Shown here: in pieces, positions 14,041-22,782 of the stretch
Layout: each line of letters starts with the position of its first letter
Numbering within the stretch: the first letter of the stretch is position 1
Assembly (NCBI GenBank): GCA_027021095.1
Contig: JALUUZ010000258.1
Location: 1-44,830 of the forward strand
Direction of reading: 5' to 3'
Origin: Gammaproteobacteria bacterium
GTDB taxonomy: Bacteria; Pseudomonadota; Gammaproteobacteria; SZUA-21
DNA length: 44,830 nucleotides
Position numbers and translations under genes: made by a program
Notes under the pieces: model-generated
Seen by the model: only the letters and a program-made list of their open reading frames with translations
The model's database searches: none
Told to the model about the DNA's origin: nothing

Positions 14041-16131
14041 ATGTCGCGAAAACTCATAAAATCCACGGCAATCGTATCGTTTATGACCTTTCTGTCCCGT
14101 ATCCTGGGGCTGATCCGGGACGTGGTGGTCGCCAGGTTTTTTGGTGCCGGCGCAGGAACTGATGCTTTTTTCGTCGCCTTTAAGATTCCGAATTTCTTTC
14201 GCCGCCTGACCGCCGAGGCGTCGTTTGCCTATGCGTTCGTGCCGGTGCTGACTGAGTACAAGACCAAGCGTGACCACGCGGCAGTCCAGGAACTGGTGGA
14301 CCGGGTCGCCGGTGCCATGGCCAGTGTGCTGTTTCTGATGACACTGATCGGCGTGGTCGCTTCACCCGTGCTGATCGGTATCTTTGCGCCGGCCTGGATC
14401 CATCAGCCGCAGAAGTTCGACCTGGCCTCGACCATGTTGATGCTGACTTTTCCGTATCTGTTTTTTATCTCGCTGACTGCGCTGGCCGGGGGGATTCTCA
14501 ATGCCTACAACAAGTTCGCAGTCCCTGCGTTTACACCGGTGCTGCTCAACCTGTCACTGATCGGCGCTGCGGTCGGGCTGTCCCCGCACATGCCGAAACC
14601 AGCGCTGTCGCTTGCGGTCGGCGTGTTTCTGGCGGGGGTGGTACAGCTTGCGTTCCAGGTGCCTTACCTGGTCAAGATCAAGCTGCTGCCGAAACCACGC
14701 TGGTACCGGCGTCGTGCCGGTCACCAGGGTCCGTTGCACCGCCTGGCCGCCGCAGCCGGGCTGTGTTTCAGCTACTACAAGGAGAAAAACCGGCTCGCGG
14801 CGAGCGCCGACCACAGCGGCCTGGACCGGCTTGCATCACGGTTGGCGGCGGCACTGGGCAGCCTGTTGTTTTTGCTGTCCCTGGTGATGCTGGTGCTGAT
14901 TCCACTGGGCTATGTCGTGTTCGGTACGGCCTGGTTACAGTCCGCGCAGCCGCTGGGCTGGTTGCCGGTCGCCGTGGTGACCTGCCTGCCCTGGCTGGTA
15001 CTGCTTGGCCTGGGTCTGCTGACCGGCTTGGTGCAGCGCCGGCTCCGGCGTTTTTTCTGGCCGGTGATGTTCCCGGCGCTGCTCTACAGCCTGCTGCTTG
15101 GCTACGTGATCTGGCTGGCCCCGCAGGTCAAGTCCTCGTACTGGGTTTTGTTTACCGGTGTCTTTGCGGCACTGTTGATCGGGCTTGGCAGCCAGGTGCC
15201 GGGGTTGATGAAACAAGGAGTGCTGCCGAAGCCGGAACACGAAGGATTCCGGCGTATCCTGAAGCTGATGGTGCCGACGCTGTTCAGTTCCTCAGCCATG
15301 CAGATCAGCCTGTTGATCGACACCTGGCTGGCTTCGGCGCTGATTACCGGCAGCGTCAGCTGGCTGTATTTCTCTGATCGCCTGGTCGAGTTCCCGCTCG
15401 GGGTGTTCGGGATTGCGATTGCGACGGTGATTCTGCCGAACCTGTCTAAAAGCCACGCGCAGCAGTCTCACGAGAATTTTCAGCATACGCTGGACTGGGC
15501 GATTCGCTGGGTGATGATGATCGGTATCCCGTCGACGGTCGGTCTGTTCGTGTTGTCCGGGCCGCTGATTACCACGATTTTCTATCGTGGCGCGTTTACT
15601 GCTGAACATGTGACTATGACCACCTGGGCGCTGATGGCCTATAGTATCGGCTTGATGGGGTTTATCCTGGTCAAGGTGCTGTCACCGGGGTTCTACTCAC
15701 GCCAGGATTCGAAAACCCCGATGATCGCCGCGTTCTGGGCGCTCGGTATCAAGGTGTTGCTGAGCCTGTTGTTTTTGTACCTGTTGATCTTTGTGTTCGA
15801 GGTCAAGGCAGCGCATGTCGGCCTGGCACTGGCTACCGCGCTGGGGGCGACCATCAATGCCAGCCTGTTGTACCTGATTTTGCGCCGCCGTGAGATTTAC
15901 CGTATCAGCCGTGCGGCACTGGTCGATGCACTGCGGATTGCCTTATCAGCCGCCTTAATGGGAGTATTTATCTATTCCATGTCTCCACCGGTCGAGGCCT
16001 GGCTGAAGATGGGCCTGTGGACGCGTATACTTGAGTTGAGCCTGCTGGTGTTTCCCGCTATCGTGCTGTTTTTCGTTGCCGTCGTGGTGCTCGGTGCCAG
16101 GCCGTGGCGCTGGAAATCGGGGATGCACTAG
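14041..16131 (+). CDS. murJ: Lipid II flippase MurJ with an internal duplication
   Basis: It starts at ATG 14041 (MSRKLIKSTAIVSFMTFLSR), giving 696 residues; MurJ is usually near 510. The N-terminal hallmark is GLIRDVVVARFFGAGAGTDA and NFFRRLTAEASFAYAFVPVL. The second-lobe hallmark is GSVSWLYFSDRLVEFPLGVF. Between the sixth helix and the usual seventh (MQISLLIDTWLA), about 175 extra residues (222-398) are inserted. The insert appears to repeat the preceding region: DRVAGAMASVLFLM (near 87) resembles SRLAAALGSLLFLL (near 266), and KLLPKPRW (214-221) resembles GVLPKPEH (393-400). The extra part holds four hydrophobic helices, so topology is kept. The role is to flip lipid II for peptidoglycan synthesis. 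The stop TAG opens a repeat copy. Confidence 0.93.
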   Translation: MSRKLIKSTAIVSFMTFLSRILGLIRDVVVARFFGAGAGTDAFFVAFKIPNFFRRLTAEASFAYAFVPVLTEYKTKRDHAAVQELVDRVAGAMASVLFLMTLIGVVASPVLIGIFAPAWIHQPQKFDLASTMLMLTFPYLFFISLTALAGGILNAYNKFAVPAFTPVLLNLSLIGAAVGLSPHMPKPALSLAVGVFLAGVVQLAFQVPYLVKIKLLPKPRWYRRRAGHQGPLHRLAAAAGLCFSYYKEKNRLAASADHSGLDRLASRLAAALGSLLFLLSLVMLVLIPLGYVVFGTAWLQSAQPLGWLPVAVVTCLPWLVLLGLGLLTGLVQRRLRRFFWPVMFPALLYSLLLGYVIWLAPQVKSSYWVLFTGVFAALLIGLGSQVPGLMKQGVLPKPEHEGFRRILKLMVPTLFSSSAMQISLLIDTWLASALITGSVSWLYFSDRLVEFPLGVFGIAIATVILPNLSKSHAQQSHENFQHTLDWAIRWVMMIGIPSTVGLFVLSGPLITTIFYRGAFTAEHVTMTTWALMAYSIGLMGFILVKVLSPGFYSRQDSKTPMIAAFWALGIKVLLSLLFLYLLIFVFEVKAAHVGLALATALGATINASLLYLILRRREIYRISRAALVDALRIALSAALMGVFIYSMSPPVEAWLKMGLWTRILELSLLVFPAIVLFFVAVVVLGARPWRWKSGMH

Positions 16132-16297
16132 CCCGCATTTCTCACCACCGTTCATAGCGAGACGGTCCAATCGCACGCCCTGAGTGGCTTGTGCCAGGTC
16201 GGTACCAGGTTGCAAACCAATCACCTGCCATGCGATTTGCCGTGGTGTTGGCGCGTACAGCGCACCTTGCCTTGGCTGCGCGCTCCTCGGTGGCGAT
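16129..16297 (+). repeat. TAG-ended interspersed repeat, diverged copy
   Basis: Begins TAGCCCGCATTTCTCACC with the murJ stop codon, continues with ACCGTTCATAGCGAGACGG, then GATTTGCCGTGGTGTTGG and a palindrome-like GGCGCGTACAGCGCACC, and ends with GCGCGCTCCTCGGTGGCG. No right terminal repeat is found. It lies directly upstream of the ribF -10 box. Confidence 0.75.
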
Positions 16298-16303
16298 ATT
16301 CAG

Positions 16304-16309
16304 GTATAA
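16304..16309 (+). promoter_or_regulatory. Putative -10 box upstream of ribF
   Basis: A consensus TATAAT 62 bases before the ribF start. No matching -35 hexamer is seen at 16-18 bases. The region where it would lie belongs to the repeat copy, so this promoter may be partly repeat-derived. No FMN riboswitch was recognised. Confidence 0.4.
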
Positions 16310-16365
16310 TGCACGGGCAGCGGCTTGTTGTTAGCCGGTGTGGACACAGGAGGACAAGACTTCAG

Positions 16366-17349
16366 ATGCGTCTGGTGCGGGGCTTGCTTAATTTAAGTAG
16401 TCATTTACAATCGAACTATTGCGGTTGTGTCGCAACGATTGGCAATTTCGATGGCGTGCATCTGGGTCACCAGGCCGTGATCGGCCAACTGACCGAAAAG
16501 GCCGCGGAGCTGGGTTTGCCGGCGACCGTGATTACCTTTGAACCGCAACCGCAGGAATATTTTGCGCATACCGATGTGCCCGCACGCTTGACCAAGTTCC
16601 GTGAGAAACTGATCGCCTTGCGCCGGTTTGCACTGGATTACCTGTTGTGCCTGCGATTCAACCGGCAGTTTGCGCGCTGGACCGCCGAGGAGTTTATTCA
16701 ACGTGTGCTGGTCGATGGCCTGGCAGTCAAGTACCTGGTGATAGGTGATGATTTTCGTTTCGGTCATCAGCGCCGGGGTGACTTCGATACCCTGGTGCAG
16801 GCCGGCAGCCGGTACGGGTTCAAGGTGGTTACTATGCATACGTTCGATATCGATGGCGAACGGGTCAGCAGTACACGAATTCGCGAGGCGCTGGCGCGAG
16901 GCGACTTGGCGCAGGCCGAAAAACTGCTGGGGCGCGGGTTCCGCCTCAGCGGACGCGTCGCCCATGGCGACAAGCGCGGGCGCACGATCGGTTTTCCGAC
17001 CGCCAACGTCTTCCTGCACCGCAGGCAGAGTCCGTTGTCAGGCGTGTTTGCGGTGGAGATGTTCGGACTCGATCGCGAGCCAGTGCGCGGCGTGGCGAAC
17101 CTTGGTACCCGGCCAACGGTCGATGGCAGCCAACCGTTGCTCGAGGTGCACCTGTTCGACTTCGATCAGGACATCTACGGCCGTCATGTGCAGGTCGAGT
17201 TTGTCAAAAAACTGCGTGATGAACAGCGCTTCGATTCGTTCGAGCAGTTGAAACAGCAGATTGAGCGGGATGTCGAGCGTGCGCGTGCCTGCTTTCGTGG
17301 CTCGACGGCCGGCGATCCGGCCCCGGTGCAGACAACGAGGCAATCGTAA
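16366..17349 (+). CDS. ribF: Bifunctional riboflavin kinase / FAD synthetase
   Basis: A 327-residue protein starting at ATG 16366, 12 bases after AGGAGG. The FAD-synthetase half has GNFDGVHLGHQAV (nucleotidyl-transferase HxGH), VITFEPQP and VSSTRIREAL. The riboflavin-kinase half has GRVAHGDKRGRTIGFPTAN and GVANLGTRPTV. It makes FMN then FAD from riboflavin. It lies in the conserved order murJ-ribF-ileS-lspA. Confidence 0.97.
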   Translation: MRLVRGLLNLSSHLQSNYCGCVATIGNFDGVHLGHQAVIGQLTEKAAELGLPATVITFEPQPQEYFAHTDVPARLTKFREKLIALRRFALDYLLCLRFNRQFARWTAEEFIQRVLVDGLAVKYLVIGDDFRFGHQRRGDFDTLVQAGSRYGFKVVTMHTFDIDGERVSSTRIREALARGDLAQAEKLLGRGFRLSGRVAHGDKRGRTIGFPTANVFLHRRQSPLSGVFAVEMFGLDREPVRGVANLGTRPTVDGSQPLLEVHLFDFDQDIYGRHVQVEFVKKLRDEQRFDSFEQLKQQIERDVERARACFRGSTAGDPAPVQTTRQS

Positions 17350-17379
17350 CAGTAAAGAAGACCGAAATAGGGAGTCATC

Positions 17380-20220
17380 GTGGCGGAGTACAAAAAAACG
17401 CTGAATTTACCCAAGACCAAGTTTCCGATGAAGGCGAACCTGGCCCAACGTGAGCCGGAGACCCTGAAAAGGTGGGAGCAGATGGACTTGTATGGCAAGC
17501 TGTGTGCACAGGGCCGGGGCCGGCCGAAGTTTATCCTGCATGACGGCCCGCCTTATGCCAACGGAGAGATTCATATCGGTCATGCCGTCAACAAGATTCT
17601 GAAAGATATCATCGTCAAGTCCAAATGGTTGAGCGGCTTCGACGCACCGTACGTGCCGGGCTGGGATTGTCACGGGTTGCCGATCGAACTGCAGGTAGAA
17701 AAGAAGGTCGGCAAGGTAGGGCGCAAAGTCGATGCCAAGGGCTTTCGTGATGCCTGCCGGGACTATGCGGCCAGGCAAGTGAAGAAGCAGAGCAAGGACT
17801 TTCAGCGACTGGGTGTGTTGGGGGACTGGAAAGATCCTTACCTGACGATGGACTACCAGTTCGAGGCCGATATCATCCGTGCGTTTGGCAAGGTCGTCAG
17901 TAACGGCCATGTCGATCAGGGTTGCAAGCCTGTCTACTGGTGTACTGATTGTCAGTCTGCGCTGGCCGAGGCGGAGGTTGAATACGCCGACCGCACTTCG
18001 CCCGCGATCGATGTGCGTTTCCGGGTACTGGAACCGGAGGCCTTGTTGAGCCGCTGCCATCATGTCGAGGGTAAAACCGGCAGCGGTGAGATTTCGGTGG
18101 TGATCTGGACCACGACGCCGTGGACGCTGCCGGCCAACCAGGCGGTCGCGGTGAACCCGGAGTTCGAATATGCCTTGGTGCAATGCCGGCAGGATGGACA
18201 CGACGAGCGCTTGCTGCTGGCGTCGGCGATGCTCAAAGACAGCATGGGCCGCTACGGTATCGATGATTACCAGGTCGTGGCCTATTGCCCGGGGCAGGCG
18301 CTCGAGGGCATGAAGCTGGCGCATCCGTTCTATCAGCGTGAAGTGCCGGTGATTCTTGGGGAGCATGTCACCCAGGAAGCGGGAACCGGCGCAGTCCATA
18401 CCGCACCGGGCCACGGCCAGGAAGACTACGTAGTGGGCAGCCGCTACGGCCTGCCGGTCGACAACCCGGTCGGCGCCGATGGCCGTTTTCTCGAGGGCAC
18501 TGAACTGTTTGCCGGTGAGTCCGTGTTTACCGCCAATGACAAGGTGATCGAAACATTGCAGGCCAGGGGGGCGCTGGTGCATCACCAGGCTGTTACTCAC
18601 AGTTACCCGCACTGCTGGCGTCACAAGCAGACCCCGATCATCTTTCGGGCGACACCGCAATGGTTTATCAGTATGGCCAAGAACAGCCTGCGTCAAACCG
18701 CGATGGCGGCGGTCGACAAGGTCGAGTGGATGCCGGACTGGGGCAAGGCCCGTATCCAGGGGATGGTCGAGAACCGTCCCGACTGGTGTGTCTCCAGGCA
18801 GCGTACCTGGGGGGTGCCGATCACCTTGTTCGTGCACAAGCAGACTGGCGCGTTGCATCCCCGCACCCCGGAGCTGGTCGAGCAGGTTGCGCAGGCAGTG
18901 GAGAAACAGGGTATCGATGCCTGGTTCGAACTGCGCACGGAGGATCTTCTCGGTGACGAGGCGGCCGACTACGACAAGATCAGCGACACACTGGATGTCT
19001 GGTTCGATTCCGGTGTGACCTACGAGGCGGTGCTGCGCCGGCGTGAGGGATTGACCTTTCCGGCCGACCTGTACCTCGAAGGGTCCGACCAACATCGCGG
19101 CTGGTTTCAATCGTCGCTGCTGACCTCCTGTGCCAACTACGGGCATGCACCTTACAACGCGGTGCTGACCCATGGTTTTACCGTTGACAAGGACGGCAAG
19201 AAAATGTCGAAGTCCGAGGGCAACGTGGTGGCGCCACAGGATGTGACCAAGACCTATGGCGCGGATATCCTGCGATTGTGGGTTGCGGCAACCGACTATC
19301 GTACCGAGATGCGGGTTTCAGATGAGATCATCAAGCGCATTGCCGACGCCTACCGGCGTATCCGCAATACCGCCAAGTACCTGCTGTCCAATCTCAGCGA
19401 TTTCGACCCGCAGCAGCACCTGCTCGAACCCGGTGCGATGCTGCCGCTGGATCGCTGGGCCGTGGCCACGGCTTACCGCCTGCAGCAGCAGGTGCTGGCG
19501 GCCTACGAACGTTATGAGTTTCATACCCTGTATCACCGGATTCATAACTTCTGTTCGGTGGAAATGGGGGGGTTCTACCTCGATATCATCAAGGACCGGC
19601 AGTACACCATGCCGCAGGACAGTGCCGGCAGGCGTTCGGCACAGACGGCGATCTATCATATCGTCAGCGCGATGGCCTGCTGGCTGGCGCCGGTGTTGAG
19701 CTTTACTGCCGACGAGATCTGGCGTTACCTGCCGGGTGAACGCAAGGAGTCGGTGCTGCTGGCGGAGTGGTATACGCAGCTGTTCGATCTCGATGAGCAA
19801 GAGGAGATGAATTTCGCCTTCTGGCAGCAGGTGATCGAGGTGCGGGACGCGTTTCTCAAGGAGATGGAAAAGCTGCGCAACCAGGAGCAGGCCGGTTCTT
19901 CGCTTGCCGTCGACGCCGATCTGTATTGCGGCCAGGAAATCTATCAGCAGCTGCAGAAGCTTGGTGATGAACTGCGCTTTATCTTGATCAGTGCATCGGC
20001 GCGCGTATTGCGTGATACCGACAAGACTCCCGGTGCGGTGCATTATACCCTGTCGACGAACGATGAGCTCTGGATCAGCCTGCGGCCGTCGCCGCACCGC
20101 AAATGTGAGCGCTGCTGGCACTTTCGCGAAGACGTCGGGACCGATGCAACGCATCCGGACTTATGCGGCCGGTGTGTGCAGAATATCGACGGTGCAGGGG
20201 AGGCACGGTGTTATGCCTGA
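17380..20220 (+). CDS. ileS: Isoleucyl-tRNA synthetase
   Basis: A 946-residue class I synthetase starting at GTG 17380 with GGGAG upstream. HIGH motif at residues 65-68 (GEIHIGHAVN), KMSKS at 608-612, an editing domain with IWTTTPWTLPANQAV and GTGAVHTAPGHGQEDY, and a C-terminal zinc site CERCWHFREDV...CGRC. It charges tRNA-Ile and hydrolyses mischarged Val-tRNA. It is of the bacterial (mupirocin-sensitive-like) length. Followed by lspA after 63 bases. Confidence 0.98.
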   Translation: MAEYKKTLNLPKTKFPMKANLAQREPETLKRWEQMDLYGKLCAQGRGRPKFILHDGPPYANGEIHIGHAVNKILKDIIVKSKWLSGFDAPYVPGWDCHGLPIELQVEKKVGKVGRKVDAKGFRDACRDYAARQVKKQSKDFQRLGVLGDWKDPYLTMDYQFEADIIRAFGKVVSNGHVDQGCKPVYWCTDCQSALAEAEVEYADRTSPAIDVRFRVLEPEALLSRCHHVEGKTGSGEISVVIWTTTPWTLPANQAVAVNPEFEYALVQCRQDGHDERLLLASAMLKDSMGRYGIDDYQVVAYCPGQALEGMKLAHPFYQREVPVILGEHVTQEAGTGAVHTAPGHGQEDYVVGSRYGLPVDNPVGADGRFLEGTELFAGESVFTANDKVIETLQARGALVHHQAVTHSYPHCWRHKQTPIIFRATPQWFISMAKNSLRQTAMAAVDKVEWMPDWGKARIQGMVENRPDWCVSRQRTWGVPITLFVHKQTGALHPRTPELVEQVAQAVEKQGIDAWFELRTEDLLGDEAADYDKISDTLDVWFDSGVTYEAVLRRREGLTFPADLYLEGSDQHRGWFQSSLLTSCANYGHAPYNAVLTHGFTVDKDGKKMSKSEGNVVAPQDVTKTYGADILRLWVAATDYRTEMRVSDEIIKRIADAYRRIRNTAKYLLSNLSDFDPQQHLLEPGAMLPLDRWAVATAYRLQQQVLAAYERYEFHTLYHRIHNFCSVEMGGFYLDIIKDRQYTMPQDSAGRRSAQTAIYHIVSAMACWLAPVLSFTADEIWRYLPGERKESVLLAEWYTQLFDLDEQEEMNFAFWQQVIEVRDAFLKEMEKLRNQEQAGSSLAVDADLYCGQEIYQQLQKLGDELRFILISASARVLRDTDKTPGAVHYTLSTNDELWISLRPSPHRKCERCWHFREDVGTDATHPDLCGRCVQNIDGAGEARCYA

Positions 20221-20283
20221 ACAGCGGTGCGGAAAGTCAGGCAGGTTTTGCTGGCAGGATGCAGCAGGCGCAGGTGGTGACCT

Positions 20284-20799
20284 ATGTTGAAATGGTTATG
20301 GTTGTCGCTGCTTATCATCATTGCCGATCAGCTCAGCAAGTACTGGGTGGTGACAAACTTGAAACTCGGCCAGAAACTGACGCTGTTGCCGTTCCTGGAG
20401 CTTACTTATACGCACAATCCCGGGGTCGCGTTTGGTATGGGGCAGGACGGCGGCTGGTGGGCCGGGATCGCCTTTCTGGGGATTCCTGTCGTCGTCGCCA
20501 TCATAATCCTGAACTGGCTGCGCAAGCTGGAGCCCGAGGAAAAGTGGCTGGCCGTCGGGCTGAGCATGGTGCTCGGTGGTGCCGGGGGAAACATCATCGA
20601 CCGTGTCATGCATACCGATGACATCAAGCGTGGTGTGGTCGACTTCATTCATGTGTATATCGGTTCGAATGATTATTTTCCGTGGATTTTCAACATCGCC
20701 GACGCAATGATCTCCATCGGCGTGGTGCTGATCCTGTTCTACGAGATCTTTCTGCGCCGTAAACATACCCAGCGTGACGAGAATGAACCAGGCAATTGA
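20284..20799 (+). CDS. lspA: Lipoprotein signal peptidase (signal peptidase II)
   Basis: A 171-residue membrane protein with four hydrophobic helices, ADQLSKYWV near the N-terminus, and the catalytic Asp pair in GGAGGNIIDRV and FNIADAMIS. It removes the signal peptide from diacylated prolipoproteins in the inner membrane. It overlaps the fkpB start by 17 bases. Confidence 0.97.
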   Translation: MLKWLWLSLLIIIADQLSKYWVVTNLKLGQKLTLLPFLELTYTHNPGVAFGMGQDGGWWAGIAFLGIPVVVAIIILNWLRKLEPEEKWLAVGLSMVLGGAGGNIIDRVMHTDDIKRGVVDFIHVYIGSNDYFPWIFNIADAMISIGVVLILFYEIFLRRKHTQRDENEPGN

Positions 20800-21235
20800 G
20801 ATCTGTGAAGGAATGCGAGTGGTGCTGCACTACCGTATTACGCTCGAGAACGGCACAGTGGTCGAATCGACGTTCGAGGACCAGCCGATTGAATTCGTCA
20901 TCGGTGACGGCACCCTGCACAGCGGGGTCGAACTGGCCTTGTTCGGCAAGGTCAAGGGTGAAAAGGAAAAGATCCGTATCGGTCCTGAGATTGCTTATGG
21001 TTATCCGGACGAAGACGCGATTCATATCATGCCGAAGTCGGATTTTCCGGCTACGATGCAGTTGCAGCCGGGCATGCTGGTCAGCTTTACAACACCCAGC
21101 GGTGACGAGGCGCCGGGGATGATCGTCGAGGATCTTGGCGATGCCTACAAGGTCGATCTGAATCATCCGCTGGCCGGCCACGAGTTCGAGTTTGAATTCG
21201 AAGTGCTCGATGTCGGCAACGGGGCCGGTACATGA
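20783..21235 (+). CDS. fkpB: FKBP-type peptidyl-prolyl isomerase, SlpA type
   Basis: A 150-residue protein with VVLHYRITLENGTVVESTF, ELALFGKVKGEKEKI, and an inserted IF-type chaperone domain starting YGYPDEDAIH, as in SlpA/FkpB rather than secreted FKBPs. It is cytoplasmic, with no signal peptide. ATG 20783 is preferred to GTG 20774 in the same frame, though both overlap lspA. It overlaps ispH by ATGA, so the three genes are probably translated together. Confidence 0.93.
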   Translation: MNQAIEICEGMRVVLHYRITLENGTVVESTFEDQPIEFVIGDGTLHSGVELALFGKVKGEKEKIRIGPEIAYGYPDEDAIHIMPKSDFPATMQLQPGMLVSFTTPSGDEAPGMIVEDLGDAYKVDLNHPLAGHEFEFEFEVLDVGNGAGT

Positions 21236-22176
21236 AGCTGCTGCTTGCCAATCCACGGGGGTTCTGTGCCGGTGTCGATCGTGCGATCGAGATCGTAGAG
21301 CGTGCGTTGGAAGCGTTCGGCAGCCCGATCTATGTCCGTCACGAGGTCGTACACAACCACTATGTCGTCAGTGACCTGAAGCAGAAAGGCGCCGTCTTCG
21401 TCGATGAGCTGGACCAGGTGCCGGATGACAGCATCGTGATTTTCAGTGCACACGGCGTGTCGCAGGCGGTACGCGATGAGGCTGACCGAAGACAGCTGCG
21501 GGTGTTCGATGCGACCTGCCCGCTGGTGACCAAGGTGCACCTGGAAGTGGCTGCGCATGCACGGCGTGGCAATCATGTCGTGCTGATCGGGCATGCCGGG
21601 CACCCGGAGGTCGAAGGCACGATGGGGCAGTACAGGACGCAAGATGCGTCGGCTGGTATCTTTCTGGTCGAAAACGAGCAGGACGTCGACAGGCTGCAGT
21701 TGCCGGCACAGGCAGCGGTTGCTTACGTGACCCAGACCACGCTGTCGGTCGATGACACCACACGCATCATCGACAGGTTGAAAACCCGGTTTCCGGAGAT
21801 CGTCGGCCCGCGCAAGGACGATATCTGTTACGCGACGCAGAACCGCCAGGACACGGTCAAGGCCTTGGCCGGGCAGTGTGACCTGGTGCTGGTGGTCGGC
21901 TCACCGACCAGTTCGAATTCCAGCCGCCTGCGTGAGATCGCTGCGCAGGCCGGAGTGGCGTCGTACTTGATCGATCGCGCGGTGGATATAGACCAACGCT
22001 GGCTGCAGGGAGTCGAGGTGATCGGTCTGACTGCCGGGGCGTCTGCGCCCGAGCTGCTGGTGTCCGAGGTCGTGGCGCATCTGCGTGCCGCCGGAGTCAC
22101 CGAGGTGGTTGAGTACGCCGGTTGCGAAGAGAATATCGTATTCTCCTTACCCAAGGATCTGCAGCGCGCGATTTAA
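21232..22176 (+). CDS. ispH: 4-hydroxy-3-methylbut-2-enyl diphosphate reductase
   Basis: A 314-residue protein. The cysteines of the 4Fe-4S cluster are in PRGFCAGVDRA, ATCPLVTKVH and ICYATQNRQ, with VGSPTSSNSSRL near the substrate site. It is the last step of the MEP isoprenoid pathway, giving IPP and DMAPP. It is the last gene of the ileS-lspA-fkpB-ispH run. Its stop is 3 bases from that of the convergent PilX-like gene. In Pseudomonas the minor pilin genes lie next to this run, as here. Confidence 0.97.
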   Translation: MKLLLANPRGFCAGVDRAIEIVERALEAFGSPIYVRHEVVHNHYVVSDLKQKGAVFVDELDQVPDDSIVIFSAHGVSQAVRDEADRRQLRVFDATCPLVTKVHLEVAAHARRGNHVVLIGHAGHPEVEGTMGQYRTQDASAGIFLVENEQDVDRLQLPAQAAVAYVTQTTLSVDDTTRIIDRLKTRFPEIVGPRKDDICYATQNRQDTVKALAGQCDLVLVVGSPTSSNSSRLREIAAQAGVASYLIDRAVDIDQRWLQGVEVIGLTAGASAPELLVSEVVAHLRAAGVTEVVEYAGCEENIVFSLPKDLQRAI

Positions 22177-22179
22177 GCG

Positions 22180-22782
22180 CTACAGGTCGGTCCAGCCGAT
22201 GATTCCCGTTGGTATTTGTATCCGTTGAATCGCAGACCCGTGGGTTTTCTTGGTGTCATAGGCCCGCTGCGGTTTTTGTGCATAGAGCAGCTGGCTCAGC
22301 GCCAGCGCGCCACCCGGTTTGCTGGTACGGCTGGTTACCAGGAACAGGTCGAGCGCCTGCAGGCCGGGTTTCGTGTGGCCGGTCCCGGCGGTCTGCAACA
22401 CGATCCGGCCAAGGTATTCGACCAGGTAGCGTGAGTGGCTGCCGGCTTGGATGCTGTTGGCATCATTCCAGAAGGTCTCGTCGGTAAGCTTCGTTCGCGG
22501 CAGTGGCGCAGTGCGGCGGCGGTCGTACAGGCCGGCAGAGGTTCGCCAGTCGAAGCGTTGCGGCTGACGCAGGGCCTGTTGCAGCCTGCGGATGGCCAGC
22601 TGGTGCGTCGTTTCATTCTCGGCCAGCGCAACCACCGATGCGCCGAGGTTGGCCGAGATCAGCAGGTGGGTACTGGTCAGTTTGAAACCCAACAAGGTCA
22701 GCAGTGAGAGTGCCGACAGCAGCAGCAAAGTCAGCAGCAGCGCACTGCCCCGTGCAGGGCGAAGCCGCGTTCTATTCGTCAT
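22180..22782 (-). CDS. PilX-like minor pilin (reduced second cluster)
   Basis: A 200-residue protein with a prepilin leader RLRPARG and hydrophobic helix SALLLTLLLLSALSLLTLLG. Glu at position +5 is absent, as is usual for the PilX/GspK type. The following TSTHLLISANLG and ENETTHQLAIRRLQQAL correspond to the PilX N-terminal region. It should be processed by PilD and assembled at the pilus tip or initiation complex. Its start overlaps the PilW-like gene by 11 bases. It is last of three genes and is strongly diverged from the PilX at 33118. Confidence 0.75.
   Translation of the reverse strand: MTNRTRLRPARGSALLLTLLLLSALSLLTLLGFKLTSTHLLISANLGASVVALAENETTHQLAIRRLQQALRQPQRFDWRTSAGLYDRRRTAPLPRTKLTDETFWNDANSIQAGSHSRYLVEYLGRIVLQTAGTGHTKPGLQALDLFLVTSRTSKPGGALALSQLLYAQKPQRAYDTKKTHGSAIQRIQIPTGIIGWTDL

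Noticed and set aside
16129..16365. FMN riboswitch upstream of ribF
   Set aside because: No conserved FMN-riboswitch core could be recognised. The region is a repeat copy and a short leader.
17407..19173. A 588-codon open frame on the minus strand inside ileS
   Set aside because: It is antisense to the HIGH, editing and KMSKS regions of a complete ileS, and has no family motif. High GC at third positions opens such frames.
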